NCBI GenBank assembly: GCA_035934535.1
Contig: DASYXS010000173.1
Coordinates: 1-18,381, forward strand
Source: DASSJF01 sp035934535
GTDB lineage: Bacteria > Sysuimicrobiota > Sysuimicrobiia > Sysuimicrobiales > Segetimicrobiaceae
Reading direction: 5' to 3'
Length of the DNA stretch: 18,381 nucleotides
Part shown: positions 1-7,096 of the stretch, piece after piece
How positions within the stretch are numbered: position 1 is the first letter of the stretch
Layout: each line of letters starts with the position of its first letter
Notes under the pieces: model-generated
Told to the model about the DNA's origin: nothing
Seen by the model: the letters and a program-made list of their open reading frames with translations, nothing else
Database searches by the model: none
Position numbers and translations under genes: made by a program

Positions 1-3
1 GCG

Positions 4-726
4 TTGGCCGGCGTGACGTTACTGTTCTCCATCGAGGCACGCCTGAAGCGCCTCCTCAAACCGCTGCTGTTCCGCGATGAGGTCGCTCCCCGGCGGGTCC
101 GCTTCGGCATCGGCCGGGGCCTTGTGCTGCTGCTCAACCGCCGGCACGAGCTGCAAAAAGAGCTTGGTCTCTGGGAGATCGAGGCGCAGCCGATCTACAA
201 ACGGTGGGTCACGCGGGGGAGCACCGTCTTTGACATCGGCGCCTCGGGCGGCGACTCCGCGCTGCTGCTGGCGCGCCTCGCGGCGCCCGGGACCGTCGTC
301 GCGTTCGAGCCCGACCCCGCGCTGCGCCGGCGCCTACCGCAAAACGCCGCGCTCAATCCGGGGCTGCCGCCGCTCTTCATCCTTCCCTGGTTTGCCGGCG
401 CCCGCGACGATGACGGCGGGACCGTAACGCTCGATTCGATCGTCGCCCGCGGAACGGTCCCCCCGCCCCAATTCATCAAGGTCGACGTGGACGGCGCGGA
501 GCTGGATGTCCTGGCGGGAGCACAGCAGGTACTCGCGTCTCACAGACCGATCCTCTTTGTCGAGGTGCACGGCATCGACCGCGAGCGCGACTGTGTCGCG
601 TTTCTGCACTCGCGCGGCTATGAGGTGCGGATCGTCAAGAACGCGTGGTGGCGGGCCCTCTATCCTGAGCACCGGCCGATCGGCCACAATCGCTGGCTGC
701 TCGCCGTCCCCAGCGGGAAGGCGTGA
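4..726 (+). CDS. FkbM-family SAM-dependent methyltransferase (5' end may lie outside the window)
   Basis: Members of this family transfer a methyl group from S-adenosylmethionine, usually to a sugar, lipid or polyketide hydroxyl. The reading gives 240 residues from a TTG at base 4. The SAM-binding motif I is at residues 76-83 (FDIGASGG), followed by the acidic loop FEPDP at 101-105. The family's late block KVDVDGAE is at 159-166, with ILFVEVHG at 183-190. The frame is open to the window edge, so the true start may be the TTG, a GTG at base 13, or further upstream; the ribosome site cannot be seen. It is the only + strand gene and converges on the UXS-like gene with 16 bases between the stop codons. 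The acceptor substrate cannot be read from sequence; the sugar-nucleotide enzyme next door makes a glycan plausible (inference). Confidence 0.85.
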   Translation: MAGVTLLFSIEARLKRLLKPLLFRDEVAPRRVRFGIGRGLVLLLNRRHELQKELGLWEIEAQPIYKRWVTRGSTVFDIGASGGDSALLLARLAAPGTVVAFEPDPALRRRLPQNAALNPGLPPLFILPWFAGARDDDGGTVTLDSIVARGTVPPPQFIKVDVDGAELDVLAGAQQVLASHRPILFVEVHGIDRERDCVAFLHSRGYEVRIVKNAWWRALYPEHRPIGHNRWLLAVPSGKA

Positions 727-742
727 CGTCCCTGCGCGGCCG

Positions 743-1672
743 CTACGCGATCCGCGCCGCGAACCACTCCAGCGTCTGTGCGAGCCCGTCGCGGAGCGGC
801 ACGCGCGGCTCCCAGCCGAGCAGCGTGCGCGCCCGGGCGATGTCCGGGGACCGCCGGGTGGGATCGTCTTCCGGCCGCGGGCGGTGGACAATCGCGCTGC
901 GGCTCCCGGTGATGTCGAGCACGAGTCGCGCCAGGTCGAGCACGCGAATTTCCTGCGGGTTGCCGATGTTCACCGGATCATGGATGTCCGAGCGCATGAG
1001 CCGGACGATTCCGTCGACGAGGTCCGATACGTAGCAAAAGCTGCGGGTCTGCGTGCCGTCGCCGTGAACGGTGAGCGGCTCGCCGCGGATGGCCTGCGTG
1101 ATGAACGCCGGCACCACACGGCCGTCGTCCGGCCTGTTCCGCGGCCCGTAGCTGTTGAAGATACGAACGATGCCGGTATTGACGCCGTGGTAGCGATGAT
1201 ACGCCATCGTCATGGCCTCGGCGAACCGCTTCGCCTCATCGTAGCAGCCGCGCGGCCCGACGGGGTTGACGTGTCCCCAATACGTCTCCGGCTGCGGCGA
1301 CACCGCCGGATCGCCGTACACTTCCGACGTGGACGCCAGCAGAAACCGCGCGCCCTTCGCCCGCGCGAGGCCGAGCGTGATCCAGCTGCCGAGCGCTCCG
1401 GCCTTCAGCGTTTGAATCGGGTGGGCCATGTAGTCGACGGGGCTGGCCGCGCTCGCAAAGTGCAGGACGAAGTCGATCGGTCCCGGGATCTCCACCGGCG
1501 TCGTGATGTCGTGGTGACGGAATTCGAACCGGGGGCTGGTGATGTGCGCGATGTTCTCGGGACGCCCCGTGAGCAGGTTGTCGAGGCACAGCACGTCGGC
1601 GCCGTCGGCGAGCAGACGCTCGCACAGGTGCGATCCGACAAATCCGGCGCCGCCGGTGATGACGACCTTCAT
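743..1672 (-). CDS. NAD-dependent sugar-nucleotide epimerase/dehydratase, UDP-glucuronate decarboxylase (UXS)-like
   Basis: An extended short-chain dehydrogenase of 309 residues, the usual length for bacterial UDP-xylose synthases, which convert UDP-glucuronate to UDP-xylose in the cytoplasm. The NAD-binding glycine motif GGAGFVG is at residues 7-13 and the catalytic TSE triad region at 115-117. The Tyr-Lys pair is in CYDEAKR (Tyr144, Lys148). The surrounding blocks HFASAASPVDY, YWGHVNPVGPRGCYDE and RIFNSYGPR closely follow the UXS subfamily rather than GalE or RmlB. The start is an ATG with only a weak ribosome site. A five-codon open frame (1669-1686) ends in an ATGA overlap with it. A UDP-glucose epimerase or another UXS-clade decarboxylase is the alternative; UXS is the best reading but is not proven. 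Confidence 0.85.
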   Translation of the reverse strand: MKVVITGGAGFVGSHLCERLLADGADVLCLDNLLTGRPENIAHITSPRFEFRHHDITTPVEIPGPIDFVLHFASAASPVDYMAHPIQTLKAGALGSWITLGLARAKGARFLLASTSEVYGDPAVSPQPETYWGHVNPVGPRGCYDEAKRFAEAMTMAYHRYHGVNTGIVRIFNSYGPRNRPDDGRVVPAFITQAIRGEPLTVHGDGTQTRSFCYVSDLVDGIVRLMRSDIHDPVNIGNPQEIRVLDLARLVLDITGSRSAIVHRPRPEDDPTRRSPDIARARTLLGWEPRVPLRDGLAQTLEWFAARIA

Positions 1673-1686
1673 GCCGCAGCCATCAT
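1669..1686 (-). other. Five-codon upstream ORF overlapping the start of the UXS-like gene
   Basis: On the - strand ATG-ATG-GCT-GCG-GCA-TGA encodes MMAAA. Its TGA overlaps the ATG of the downstream gene as ATGA. An AAGGTG sequence lies just upstream, at about 1688-1693, a better ribosome site than anything directly before the main ATG. Translation of this mini-ORF could deliver ribosomes to the main start by coupling (inference). It could equally be chance, given its size. Confidence 0.3.
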
Positions 1687-1730
1687 AGCACCTTCCGGCG
1701 GGCGGGGCGCCGGCGGCGGGGGCTATCCGG

Positions 1731-2000
1731 CTACGGCGTGCGGATCGGGCGTCTGCCGGTGAACACCCTCAGCAGCCACAGCAGCACGATCGCGCCGATG
1801 GCCGCCACGACGATCGACCACACGTTCAGACCGGTGACCCCGGCGTGCCCGAGCGACCGGAAGATCCACCCGCCGATCACCGCGCCGATCACGCCGATCA
1901 CCAGATCGCCGAGCAGTCCTGCCGGGCCCTCGCCGGGGACGACCTTCTTCGCCAGCCAGCCCGCGACGATGCCGACGACGATCCACGCCAGAAGACTCAT
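1731..2000 (-). CDS. GlsB/YeaQ/YmgE-family small membrane protein
   Basis: An 89-residue, very hydrophobic protein of the transglycosylase-associated/YeaQ (UPF0410) family, inner-membrane proteins linked to stress in several bacteria but without a proven biochemical activity. Three membrane segments are visible, at about residues 3-16, 28-50 and 58-80. The family's glycine-rich pattern is present: GIVAGWLAKKVVPGEGPAGLLGD, then GVIGAVIGGWIF. The length matches the family (about 80-90). The ATG is preceded by AGGGAG at a normal distance. The C-terminus ends in a basic tail. It stands alone between the UXS-like gene and a non-coding or decayed stretch, so context does not refine its role. Confidence 0.88.
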   Translation of the reverse strand: MSLLAWIVVGIVAGWLAKKVVPGEGPAGLLGDLVIGVIGAVIGGWIFRSLGHAGVTGLNVWSIVVAAIGAIVLLWLLRVFTGRRPIRTP

Positions 2001-2030
2001 GAACGGCTGCTCCCTTCCCGGCCGGACGCG

Positions 2031-2195
2031 CTACGCCGTCCGCCGCTCCGGCTTCTCCTGAACGGCACGTCCCGAGATCGCGCGTTCCCCCGGCCTGGCG
2101 CGGTACGAGGAACCGACGAACCGCCGCACCGGACTCTCGCACTCCGGGCACTGCGACGCCGGCTCCTGCTCGCGCGTCGAGTCCCGGACGAGTGT
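2031..2195 (-). pseudogene. Start-less reading frame with a CPEC zinc-knuckle-like motif; possible frameshifted small protein
   Basis: The 242-base gap between the YeaQ gene and the acidic-protein gene contains a 54-codon - strand frame ending in TAG at 2031-2033. It reads SQCPECESPVRRFVGSSYRA in its centre, a single Cys-x2-Cys pair. No ATG, GTG or TTG precedes the cysteines in this frame. A GTG-ATG pair with a GAGG-type ribosome site lies immediately upstream (2197-2202) in a different frame. This could be a small protein broken by a frameshift, a sequence error, or simply non-coding DNA. I see no second cysteine pair, so a complete zinc ribbon is not present. Confidence 0.2.
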
Positions 2196-2242
2196 TCATC
2201 ACCCTAGCTACCTCATCGCTGTCCTCGGAGACGTTTTACCCG

Positions 2243-2665
2243 CTAGTACTCCGCCGCCTTCGGCCCCGACGACGGGCCCTCCGTGGTGTCGTCCATCTCG
2301 GTCTCTTCCACGTCGAGCGCGCTCGGCTCGAGCTCCGCCACGATCGCGTTCCACGCGGCCTCGAGCTCATTTTCGTCGGGGTAGGTCTCGGCGCTTACCC
2401 GGCCGTGGCGATGATCGCGGGTAATGATCACCCCCGCCGCGTCGCGAATCGCGACCAGATCGTCGGGGTCGATCTCGTCCCGCGACACGGTCGCGCTGTC
2501 CGCGTCCACCTCTTCCTCCACCCGCCGCGCGACGTCGGCGCCGTCGCGCATCAGGCCCGCCCACACGTCTTCGGTGAGATCGCTGGTCTCCTGGTCGGCG
2601 CCTTCCTCCGCCATCGTGTACAGCACGTCGGTCAGCGGTGGCGCAATGGCACGGCTGGGGGCCAT
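2243..2665 (-). CDS. Hypothetical acidic protein
   Basis: I do not recognise a family. The chosen ATG gives 140 residues. The protein is rich in Asp and Glu, with clusters such as RRVEEEVDAD, SRDEIDPDD and DVEETEMDDTTE, and no membrane segment or signal peptide, so it is probably a soluble cytoplasmic protein. The central part (GVIITRDHRHGRVSAETYPDENELEAAWNAIVAEL) looks like a compact alpha/beta domain followed by an amphipathic helix. The C-terminal tail is acidic and low in complexity. An ATG 15 bases further upstream (2680) is possible, but GAGGTGA at 2670-2676 sits correctly for the ATG at 2665. It lies 114 bases downstream of the second VWA gene, so it could be the last gene of that operon or a separate unit. 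Confidence 0.6.
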   Translation of the reverse strand: MAPSRAIAPPLTDVLYTMAEEGADQETSDLTEDVWAGLMRDGADVARRVEEEVDADSATVSRDEIDPDDLVAIRDAAGVIITRDHRHGRVSAETYPDENELEAAWNAIVAELEPSALDVEETEMDDTTEGPSSGPKAAEY

Positions 2666-2669
2666 ACAA

Positions 2670-2676
2670 TCACCTC
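2670..2676 (-). promoter_or_regulatory. Ribosome binding site deciding the start of the acidic-protein gene
   Basis: GAGGTGA, followed by four bases and then ATG at 2663-2665. It lies inside the first codons of the longer reading from 2680, which has no comparable site, and so supports the shorter protein. Confidence 0.6.
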
Positions 2677-2779
2677 GCATCAGGGGGGTACGTGCGCTCA
2701 GGCGTATTCTTCCCGCGCGGAGGACGGACGAACCAGGGCGCAGACAGATTGGCGCGCGGCGGACGCGGACCTCGACCCG

Positions 2780-3772
2780 CTAACCCAGACGATGCATCCA
2801 GAACAGCGACGTCGCGACGGTGCCGAGGAACAGGGCGGCGACCCCAACCGCGCTGAGGCCGCTGATTTCGACCGGCACGCGCCGCCAGCCGATCACACGG
2901 CCGAGGCGCGAGTACACGCGGCTGAGCTCGGCCGCGGAGGACACGCGCCAGTAGGCGCCGCCGGTCACCTCCGCGATCTGCTTGAGCGTCTCCTCGTCGA
3001 GCCGCACGAAAATGCCGCGGCCGCCGAGCTCGAGGAACGTTCCCTCCGGCGACCCGAGGCCGATCGTATAGACCCGGACGTGCAGCTGCCGCGCGACCGT
3101 GGCCGCGTCCTCGGGCGGCGTGCCCCGGTTGCTTTGACCGTCGCTCAGCAGCACAACGGTCGCCGGCGGCAGGCGGTCCGCATCGGGCGGCGGCGGAGGC
3201 GGGAGCCCGGGCAGCAGGCTGGCCGGGGGCCGCGGACGGCCGGGCAGCGCGTACACCGCCTCGAGCAGTCCGTCGCCGATCGCCGTCGCGAATTCCAAGT
3301 TTAGGCTGTTGATCGCCTGGATGATCCGGTCGTGATCATCCGTGGGCGGCGCGATCAGGGTCGCGTAACTGCTGAACGAGACCAGACCGACTTTCGCGCC
3401 GCGCGGCAGGTTGTGCACAAACTCGACCGCCGCCTTCTTCGCGGCGTCCAGCCGGGTCGGCACGACGTCGCGCGCCATCATGCTGCGGCTCACGTCGACG
3501 CTCAGCATCACCACGGCGCGGTTGTCGGGCACCGGGACCGGCGCGACCGGCCGCGCCACGGTGAAGATCACGGCACAGAGCGTGAGCAGGTACAAGACCG
3601 CGGCGGCGTGGCGGCGCCACCGCCCGCCGGCGGCCGCGGCGATGCGGGCGAGCTCCAAGGTCGGATACTGGACGCGCTCCCGCGCCGGCCGGCGCAGGAT
3701 CCAGACGTACGTCAACACCAGCGCGGGCACGATCAGGTACAACCACAAGAGACGCGGCCAGAGAAAACTCAC
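2780..3772 (-). CDS. VWA-domain membrane protein, BatA/BatB-like (second copy of a tandem pair)
   Basis: A 330-residue protein with the BatA/BatB layout. There is an N-terminal membrane helix (residues about 7-25), a basic cytoplasmic stretch and a second helix (55-72). An extracytoplasmic von Willebrand A domain follows (about 86-290), then a C-terminal helix. The metal site (MIDAS) is intact: DVSRS at 93-97, the Thr-containing loop ATAIGDG, and LLSDG at 208-212. A proline-rich insert (about 178-202, with six consecutive prolines) interrupts the VWA fold. The start is GTG at 3770-3772, overlapping the TGA of the preceding gene as GTGA. It begins MSFLWPRLLW, as related proteins do; a GTG at 3790 would add six unlikely residues. 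Such proteins probably assemble with MoxR partners for envelope or protein-complex maturation (family knowledge, poorly defined). Confidence 0.88.
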   Translation of the reverse strand: MSFLWPRLLWLYLIVPALVLTYVWILRRPARERVQYPTLELARIAAAAGGRWRRHAAAVLYLLTLCAVIFTVARPVAPVPVPDNRAVVMLSVDVSRSMMARDVVPTRLDAAKKAAVEFVHNLPRGAKVGLVSFSSYATLIAPPTDDHDRIIQAINSLNLEFATAIGDGLLEAVYALPGRPRPPASLLPGLPPPPPPDADRLPPATVVLLSDGQSNRGTPPEDAATVARQLHVRVYTIGLGSPEGTFLELGGRGIFVRLDEETLKQIAEVTGGAYWRVSSAAELSRVYSRLGRVIGWRRVPVEISGLSAVGVAALFLGTVATSLFWMHRLG

Positions 3773-4863
3773 GGCAGGCGCCCCATCCACAAGAGCGACA
3801 GCGCGCCGCCGCCGAGCATGAGCGTCCCGGCCGCGGCGACGAAGAGGGCTGAGACCTCGGTCTTCCGCTTCTCCCAGCCGATCGTCTGGCCGAGCTCGCG
3901 GTAGATCCGCTTCAGATCGCCCGCGGTGGGCGACACGAAGAACTTGCCGTCCGTGATCGCGGCGATCTGCTGCAGCAGCGTCGGATCAAACGGCACCAGC
4001 ACCATCTGCCCCTGGTACTGGAAGACGCCGCCGCCCGGCGTGCCGAGTCCGATCGTGTAGATTTTCACTTTCAACTGTTTGGCGAGAGCCGCCATGCGAA
4101 TAGGGTCGGCGGTGCCCGCGTTCTGCCCGCCGTCGGTGAGGAGAATGACGGCCGCGGGCGGCAGGTCCTCGGGTTGCGCCGTCTGCCCCTGCCCCGGTAT
4201 CGCGGCGGGCGGCTGCGTCTGGCCCGGCGGCGTCCCGAACGGTGACTGGCCGAAGGGGGACTGCCCGAACGGCGGCTGGCCCTGGCCGGGGGCCTGCCCG
4301 GACGATCCGGGCACGCTCGGCGCCCGGCCCGGGATGGCCCGCAGCGAGACCGCGATGCCGTCGCCGATGGCCGTGGCCTCCTGTGTCTTGATCGTCGCGA
4401 GCGCGTCGCGGATCGCGCCGCGATCGTCGGTCGGCGGCACCATCAGCGTCGCGTAGGTGCTGAACGTCACGAGTCCCACCCGCGGGCCGGGGGGAAAGAC
4501 GTCGAGGAATCCCATGGCCGCCTGCCGGGCGGCGTCGAGGCGCGTCGGCTGCAGATCGGGCGCGGCCATGCTGCCGCTCGTGTCGATGGCCAGAATCACC
4601 GTCGCACGGTTGACCGGCAGCGGCAGGGCCATGACGGGGCGCGCGGCGGCGCCGAGCAACAACGCAAGCGCCGCGAAGTACAGTCCCATGCTGATGTGGC
4701 GGCGCACCGCGGGCAGGCGCACTGCGATCTGCGCAAAGAGCGGCGCTTCCGCAAAGCGCTGCGCGGTCGTGCGCCGGATCCGGCGCACGCCGAGCACGTA
4801 CCAGATCACGGAGATCGGCAGCAGGGCCATGGCCCACAGCATTACCGGCCAGGTAAACTCCAT
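3769..4863 (-). CDS. VWA-domain membrane protein, BatA/BatB-like (first copy of a tandem pair)
   Basis: A 364-residue paralogue of the next gene with the same layout. Membrane helices lie at about residues 6-25 and 57-80, a VWA domain at about 88-320 and a C-terminal helix before the last residues. The MIDAS motif DTSGS is at 94-98, with VILLTDGG at 239-246. Between residues about 181 and 234 the domain carries a Gly/Pro/Gln-rich insert with tandem FGQSP units. The ATG at 4861-4863 overlaps the end of the DUF58 gene by 22 bases and has a modest AAGG ribosome site. An open frame extends 59 codons further upstream, but that part is the DUF58 gene read in another frame and was left out. Coupling with both neighbours indicates one transcript. 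Confidence 0.88.
   Translation of the reverse strand: MEFTWPVMLWAMALLPISVIWYVLGVRRIRRTTAQRFAEAPLFAQIAVRLPAVRRHISMGLYFAALALLLGAAARPVMALPLPVNRATVILAIDTSGSMAAPDLQPTRLDAARQAAMGFLDVFPPGPRVGLVTFSTYATLMVPPTDDRGAIRDALATIKTQEATAIGDGIAVSLRAIPGRAPSVPGSSGQAPGQGQPPFGQSPFGQSPFGTPPGQTQPPAAIPGQGQTAQPEDLPPAAVILLTDGGQNAGTADPIRMAALAKQLKVKIYTIGLGTPGGGVFQYQGQMVLVPFDPTLLQQIAAITDGKFFVSPTAGDLKRIYRELGQTIGWEKRKTEVSALFVAAAGTLMLGGGALSLLWMGRLP
4234..4269 (-). repeat. Short in-gene tandem repeat encoding FGQSP units
   Basis: The VWA gene at 3769-4863 contains FGQSP-FGQSP-FG (residues 199-210), imperfect 15-base units within a longer Gly/Gln/Pro-rich insert. Such a tract can change length by slippage. It lies between the MIDAS motif and the LLTDG strand of the VWA domain, probably as an exposed loop. 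Confidence 0.6.
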
Positions 4864-5870
4864 CGCCGCCGCCTTCGCAGGGTGATGAACCGCAGCAGAT
4901 CGTCCACGAGGCCCGCTCCCGTCGACAAGGTCAGGAGGTCGACCCCGGTCTTCGTCAGCGCCTCCTTCAGGCGCGCGTCCCGCTCGGCCACCAGCGCGCG
5001 GTGCGCCTGCCGCACCCGGCGGTCCGACGTATCGATCCACAGCTGCTGCCCGGTCTCCGGGTCGTGGAGATAGACGCCGCCGACGTCCGGTAGTTCGCGC
5101 TCCCGCGGATCTTCGATCCGCACGGCGATGATCTCATGCCGCCGGCCCAGTTCCGAGAGCGGCCGCTCCCACCCCGCGGGTGAATGGAAGTCGGAGATCA
5201 GAAAGACGAGCGCGCGGCGCTTCGCGAGACGGCCGAGCTGCCGCAGCACCGCGCCAAGGTCCGTCGGCCCGCCGCCCATCGTCGCGGGGACCGTGGCGAG
5301 ATCCCGCACCACGCGCAGGGCGTGCAGCCGGCCGGTGCGCGGCGGGATGAAGCTGACGCCGGACTTCGTCGGAAACACGAGGCCGCCCACCTTGTCGCCG
5401 TGGCGCGTGATGATGTAGGCGGCGACGCCGGCGAATTCCACGGCCAGCTCCCGCTTGAACTGCCGGACCGTCCCGAACTGCATCGACGGCGACAGATCGA
5501 CGAGGAGCCAGGCGGTCAGTTCCTTTTCTTCACGGTACTGGCGCACGAACAACTGGTTCATGCGCGCGGTGACGTTCCAGTCGATCCGGCGGACCTCGTC
5601 GCCCGGCTGGTACTCGCGCACCTCGGCGAGGTCGAGGCTCGGTCCGTAGAAGATGCCGCGGTAGTCGCCGAACAGGAAGCCGTCGAGCCGGCGCACGACC
5701 TTGAACTCGAGCCGCCGGAGAATGCGCTCCGGCGTTTCGACGCCGGGGCCGGACGTCCCCGGGACAACCGGGGCGGGCGCGGATGAGCGGGCCGGGCCGC
5801 CGAGGTGTCCCGCGGAGCGTTGCGGCAGCGGGTGGGCGGGTCGGCCGTTGCGGACGAGCGGGAGACGCAC
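4842..5870 (-). CDS. DUF58 domain-containing protein
   Basis: A 342-residue member of the DUF58 family, a relative of the VWA fold that is almost always encoded beside MoxR ATPases; its biochemical role is not established. The family hallmark YQPGDEVRRIDW is at residues 87-98. It is followed by a MIDAS-like DLSPS at 125-129 and LVFLISDFHSP later in the fold. The end is strongly basic (RRRRRW). No membrane helix is evident, so it is probably cytoplasmic or peripheral. The only usable start is GTG at 5868-5870, 14 bases after the MoxR stop. This leaves about 45 N-terminal residues of Pro/Gly/Ala-rich sequence before the domain begins (about TPERILRRL). That stretch may be a flexible extension; I saw no better internal start. 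Confidence 0.88.
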   Translation of the reverse strand: MRLPLVRNGRPAHPLPQRSAGHLGGPARSSAPAPVVPGTSGPGVETPERILRRLEFKVVRRLDGFLFGDYRGIFYGPSLDLAEVREYQPGDEVRRIDWNVTARMNQLFVRQYREEKELTAWLLVDLSPSMQFGTVRQFKRELAVEFAGVAAYIITRHGDKVGGLVFPTKSGVSFIPPRTGRLHALRVVRDLATVPATMGGGPTDLGAVLRQLGRLAKRRALVFLISDFHSPAGWERPLSELGRRHEIIAVRIEDPRERELPDVGGVYLHDPETGQQLWIDTSDRRVRQAHRALVAERDARLKEALTKTGVDLLTLSTGAGLVDDLLRFITLRRRRRWSLPGR

Positions 5871-5884
5871 GGACGGTGCCGGGA

Positions 5885-6952
5885 TTACTTCTCGAGGGCC
5901 GCGGCGGTCTTCGTCTCGCCGTACGGATCGCCGATGTGGACGCGCGGCACGGGCACCGCGTCCATCATTCGCTGCAGCAGCTGGTCGGGCGTCATGTCCT
6001 GGGCCAGCGCCTCATACGAGAGCAGGAACCGGTGCCGCAGCACTTCCGGCGCGAGATCCCGCACGTCTTCGGGCATGGCGTATTCCCGGCCCCGCAGCAG
6101 CGCGAGCGCCTTTGCGCCGATGATCAGGTTGAGCGAACCCCGCGGGCTGCTGCCGTAGGCGACGTAGCGGGACAGATCGCCGAGCCCGAACTCCTGCGGC
6201 CGCCGCGTCGCCGTGACGAGGCTCACCGCGTACTCGTGGAGCTTTGGGTCGACGTAAACCGCGTCGGCGACCTTCTGGAGGTCGAAGAGCTCCTGGACGC
6301 CGATGACGCGGTTCACGGTCGGCATCTGATCGGTGATGCGGTCGATCACCGTCATTTCCTCGTGGAACGTCGGATACGAGATGACCACCTTGAACATGAA
6401 CCGGTCGACCTGCGCCTCGGGCAGCGGATAGGTCCCTTCGCTCTCGATCGGGTTTTGCGTTGCGAGCACGAGGAACGGGTCGGGCAGCGAGAACGTCTGC
6501 TTGCCGATCGTGACCTGCCGCTCCTGCATCGATTCGAGGAGCGCGGACTGCACCTTGGCCGGCGCGCGGTTGATCTCGTCCGCGAGGACCAGGTTGGCGA
6601 ACACCGGCCCCAACTCGACCTCGAAGGTGCCGGACTGTTGGTTGTAGATCCGCGTCCCGACCAGGTCCGCCGGCACGAGATCCGGCGTGAATTGGATGCG
6701 CTTGAACTGACAGTCGAGCACCTGCGCGGTCGTCTTGATCGCGAGCGTCTTCGCGAGCCCCGGCACGCCTTCGATGAGGATGTGCCCGCGCGAGAGCAGC
6801 GCGACCAGAATCCGTTCCAGCATCAGATCCTGTCCGACAATCACCTTCTTGATCTCGTACAGGACGTTGCGCATGGTGCTCGCGGCCTGTGTATAGGTCT
6901 CGGTGGGATAGCGGAGGACACGCATCCGCTCCCGCGGCGCCTGGTCGGTCAC
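5885..6952 (-). CDS. MoxR-family AAA+ ATPase
   Basis: A 355-residue cytoplasmic ATPase of the MoxR group, chaperone-like AAA+ proteins that act with VWA proteins. Walker A GVPGLAKT is at residues 62-69 and Walker B LVLADE at 121-126. The family stretch EINRAPAKVQSALLESMQE follows. Sensor 1 ATQNP is at 164-168 and the arginine-finger region VDRF at 182-185. The C-terminal part has the helical lid typical of the group. I chose the GTG at 6950-6952 because GAGGTGAT at 6957-6964 is spaced correctly for it. A GTG three codons upstream overlaps that site and is unlikely. It is the first gene of the moxR-DUF58-VWA-VWA operon. No convincing promoter is visible in the 144 bases between it and the ABC operon. 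Confidence 0.93.
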   Translation of the reverse strand: MTDQAPRERMRVLRYPTETYTQAASTMRNVLYEIKKVIVGQDLMLERILVALLSRGHILIEGVPGLAKTLAIKTTAQVLDCQFKRIQFTPDLVPADLVGTRIYNQQSGTFEVELGPVFANLVLADEINRAPAKVQSALLESMQERQVTIGKQTFSLPDPFLVLATQNPIESEGTYPLPEAQVDRFMFKVVISYPTFHEEMTVIDRITDQMPTVNRVIGVQELFDLQKVADAVYVDPKLHEYAVSLVTATRRPQEFGLGDLSRYVAYGSSPRGSLNLIIGAKALALLRGREYAMPEDVRDLAPEVLRHRFLLSYEALAQDMTPDQLLQRMMDAVPVPRVHIGDPYGETKTAAALEK

Positions 6953-6956
6953 GTTG

Positions 6957-6964
6957 ATCACCTC
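6957..6964 (-). promoter_or_regulatory. Ribosome binding site deciding the MoxR start
   Basis: GAGGTGAT lies four bases before GTG at 6950-6952. It would overlap the alternative GTG at 6959-6961, which has no site of its own. Confidence 0.6.
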
Positions 6965-7096
6965 AATGAAATTGGGTACTCCGGGTATTTAGGGAGTCGG
7001 GCGCACGTCCCCTTCCTCTCTCATTCTTGCCCTTCTGCCGGTCATTGCCGTCCTCTCGTAACGTCCGCGACCGGCCGTGCGCGTTCTCCCGGGCCT

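Noticed and set aside
1695..1713. CCGGCG/CGCCGG hairpin after the YeaQ gene
   Set aside because: Only six base pairs with a seven-base loop and no following T-tract; such hairpins are common by chance here.
1723..2202. 159-codon - strand frame across the YeaQ gene
   Set aside because: It is the YeaQ gene read in another frame, with Arg/Gly-rich composition, although its GTG-ATG start has a ribosome-like site.
6986..6991. TAAATA as a -10 element for moxR
   Set aside because: No acceptable -35 lies 16-18 bases upstream on the - strand, and the spacing to the start is unremarkable.
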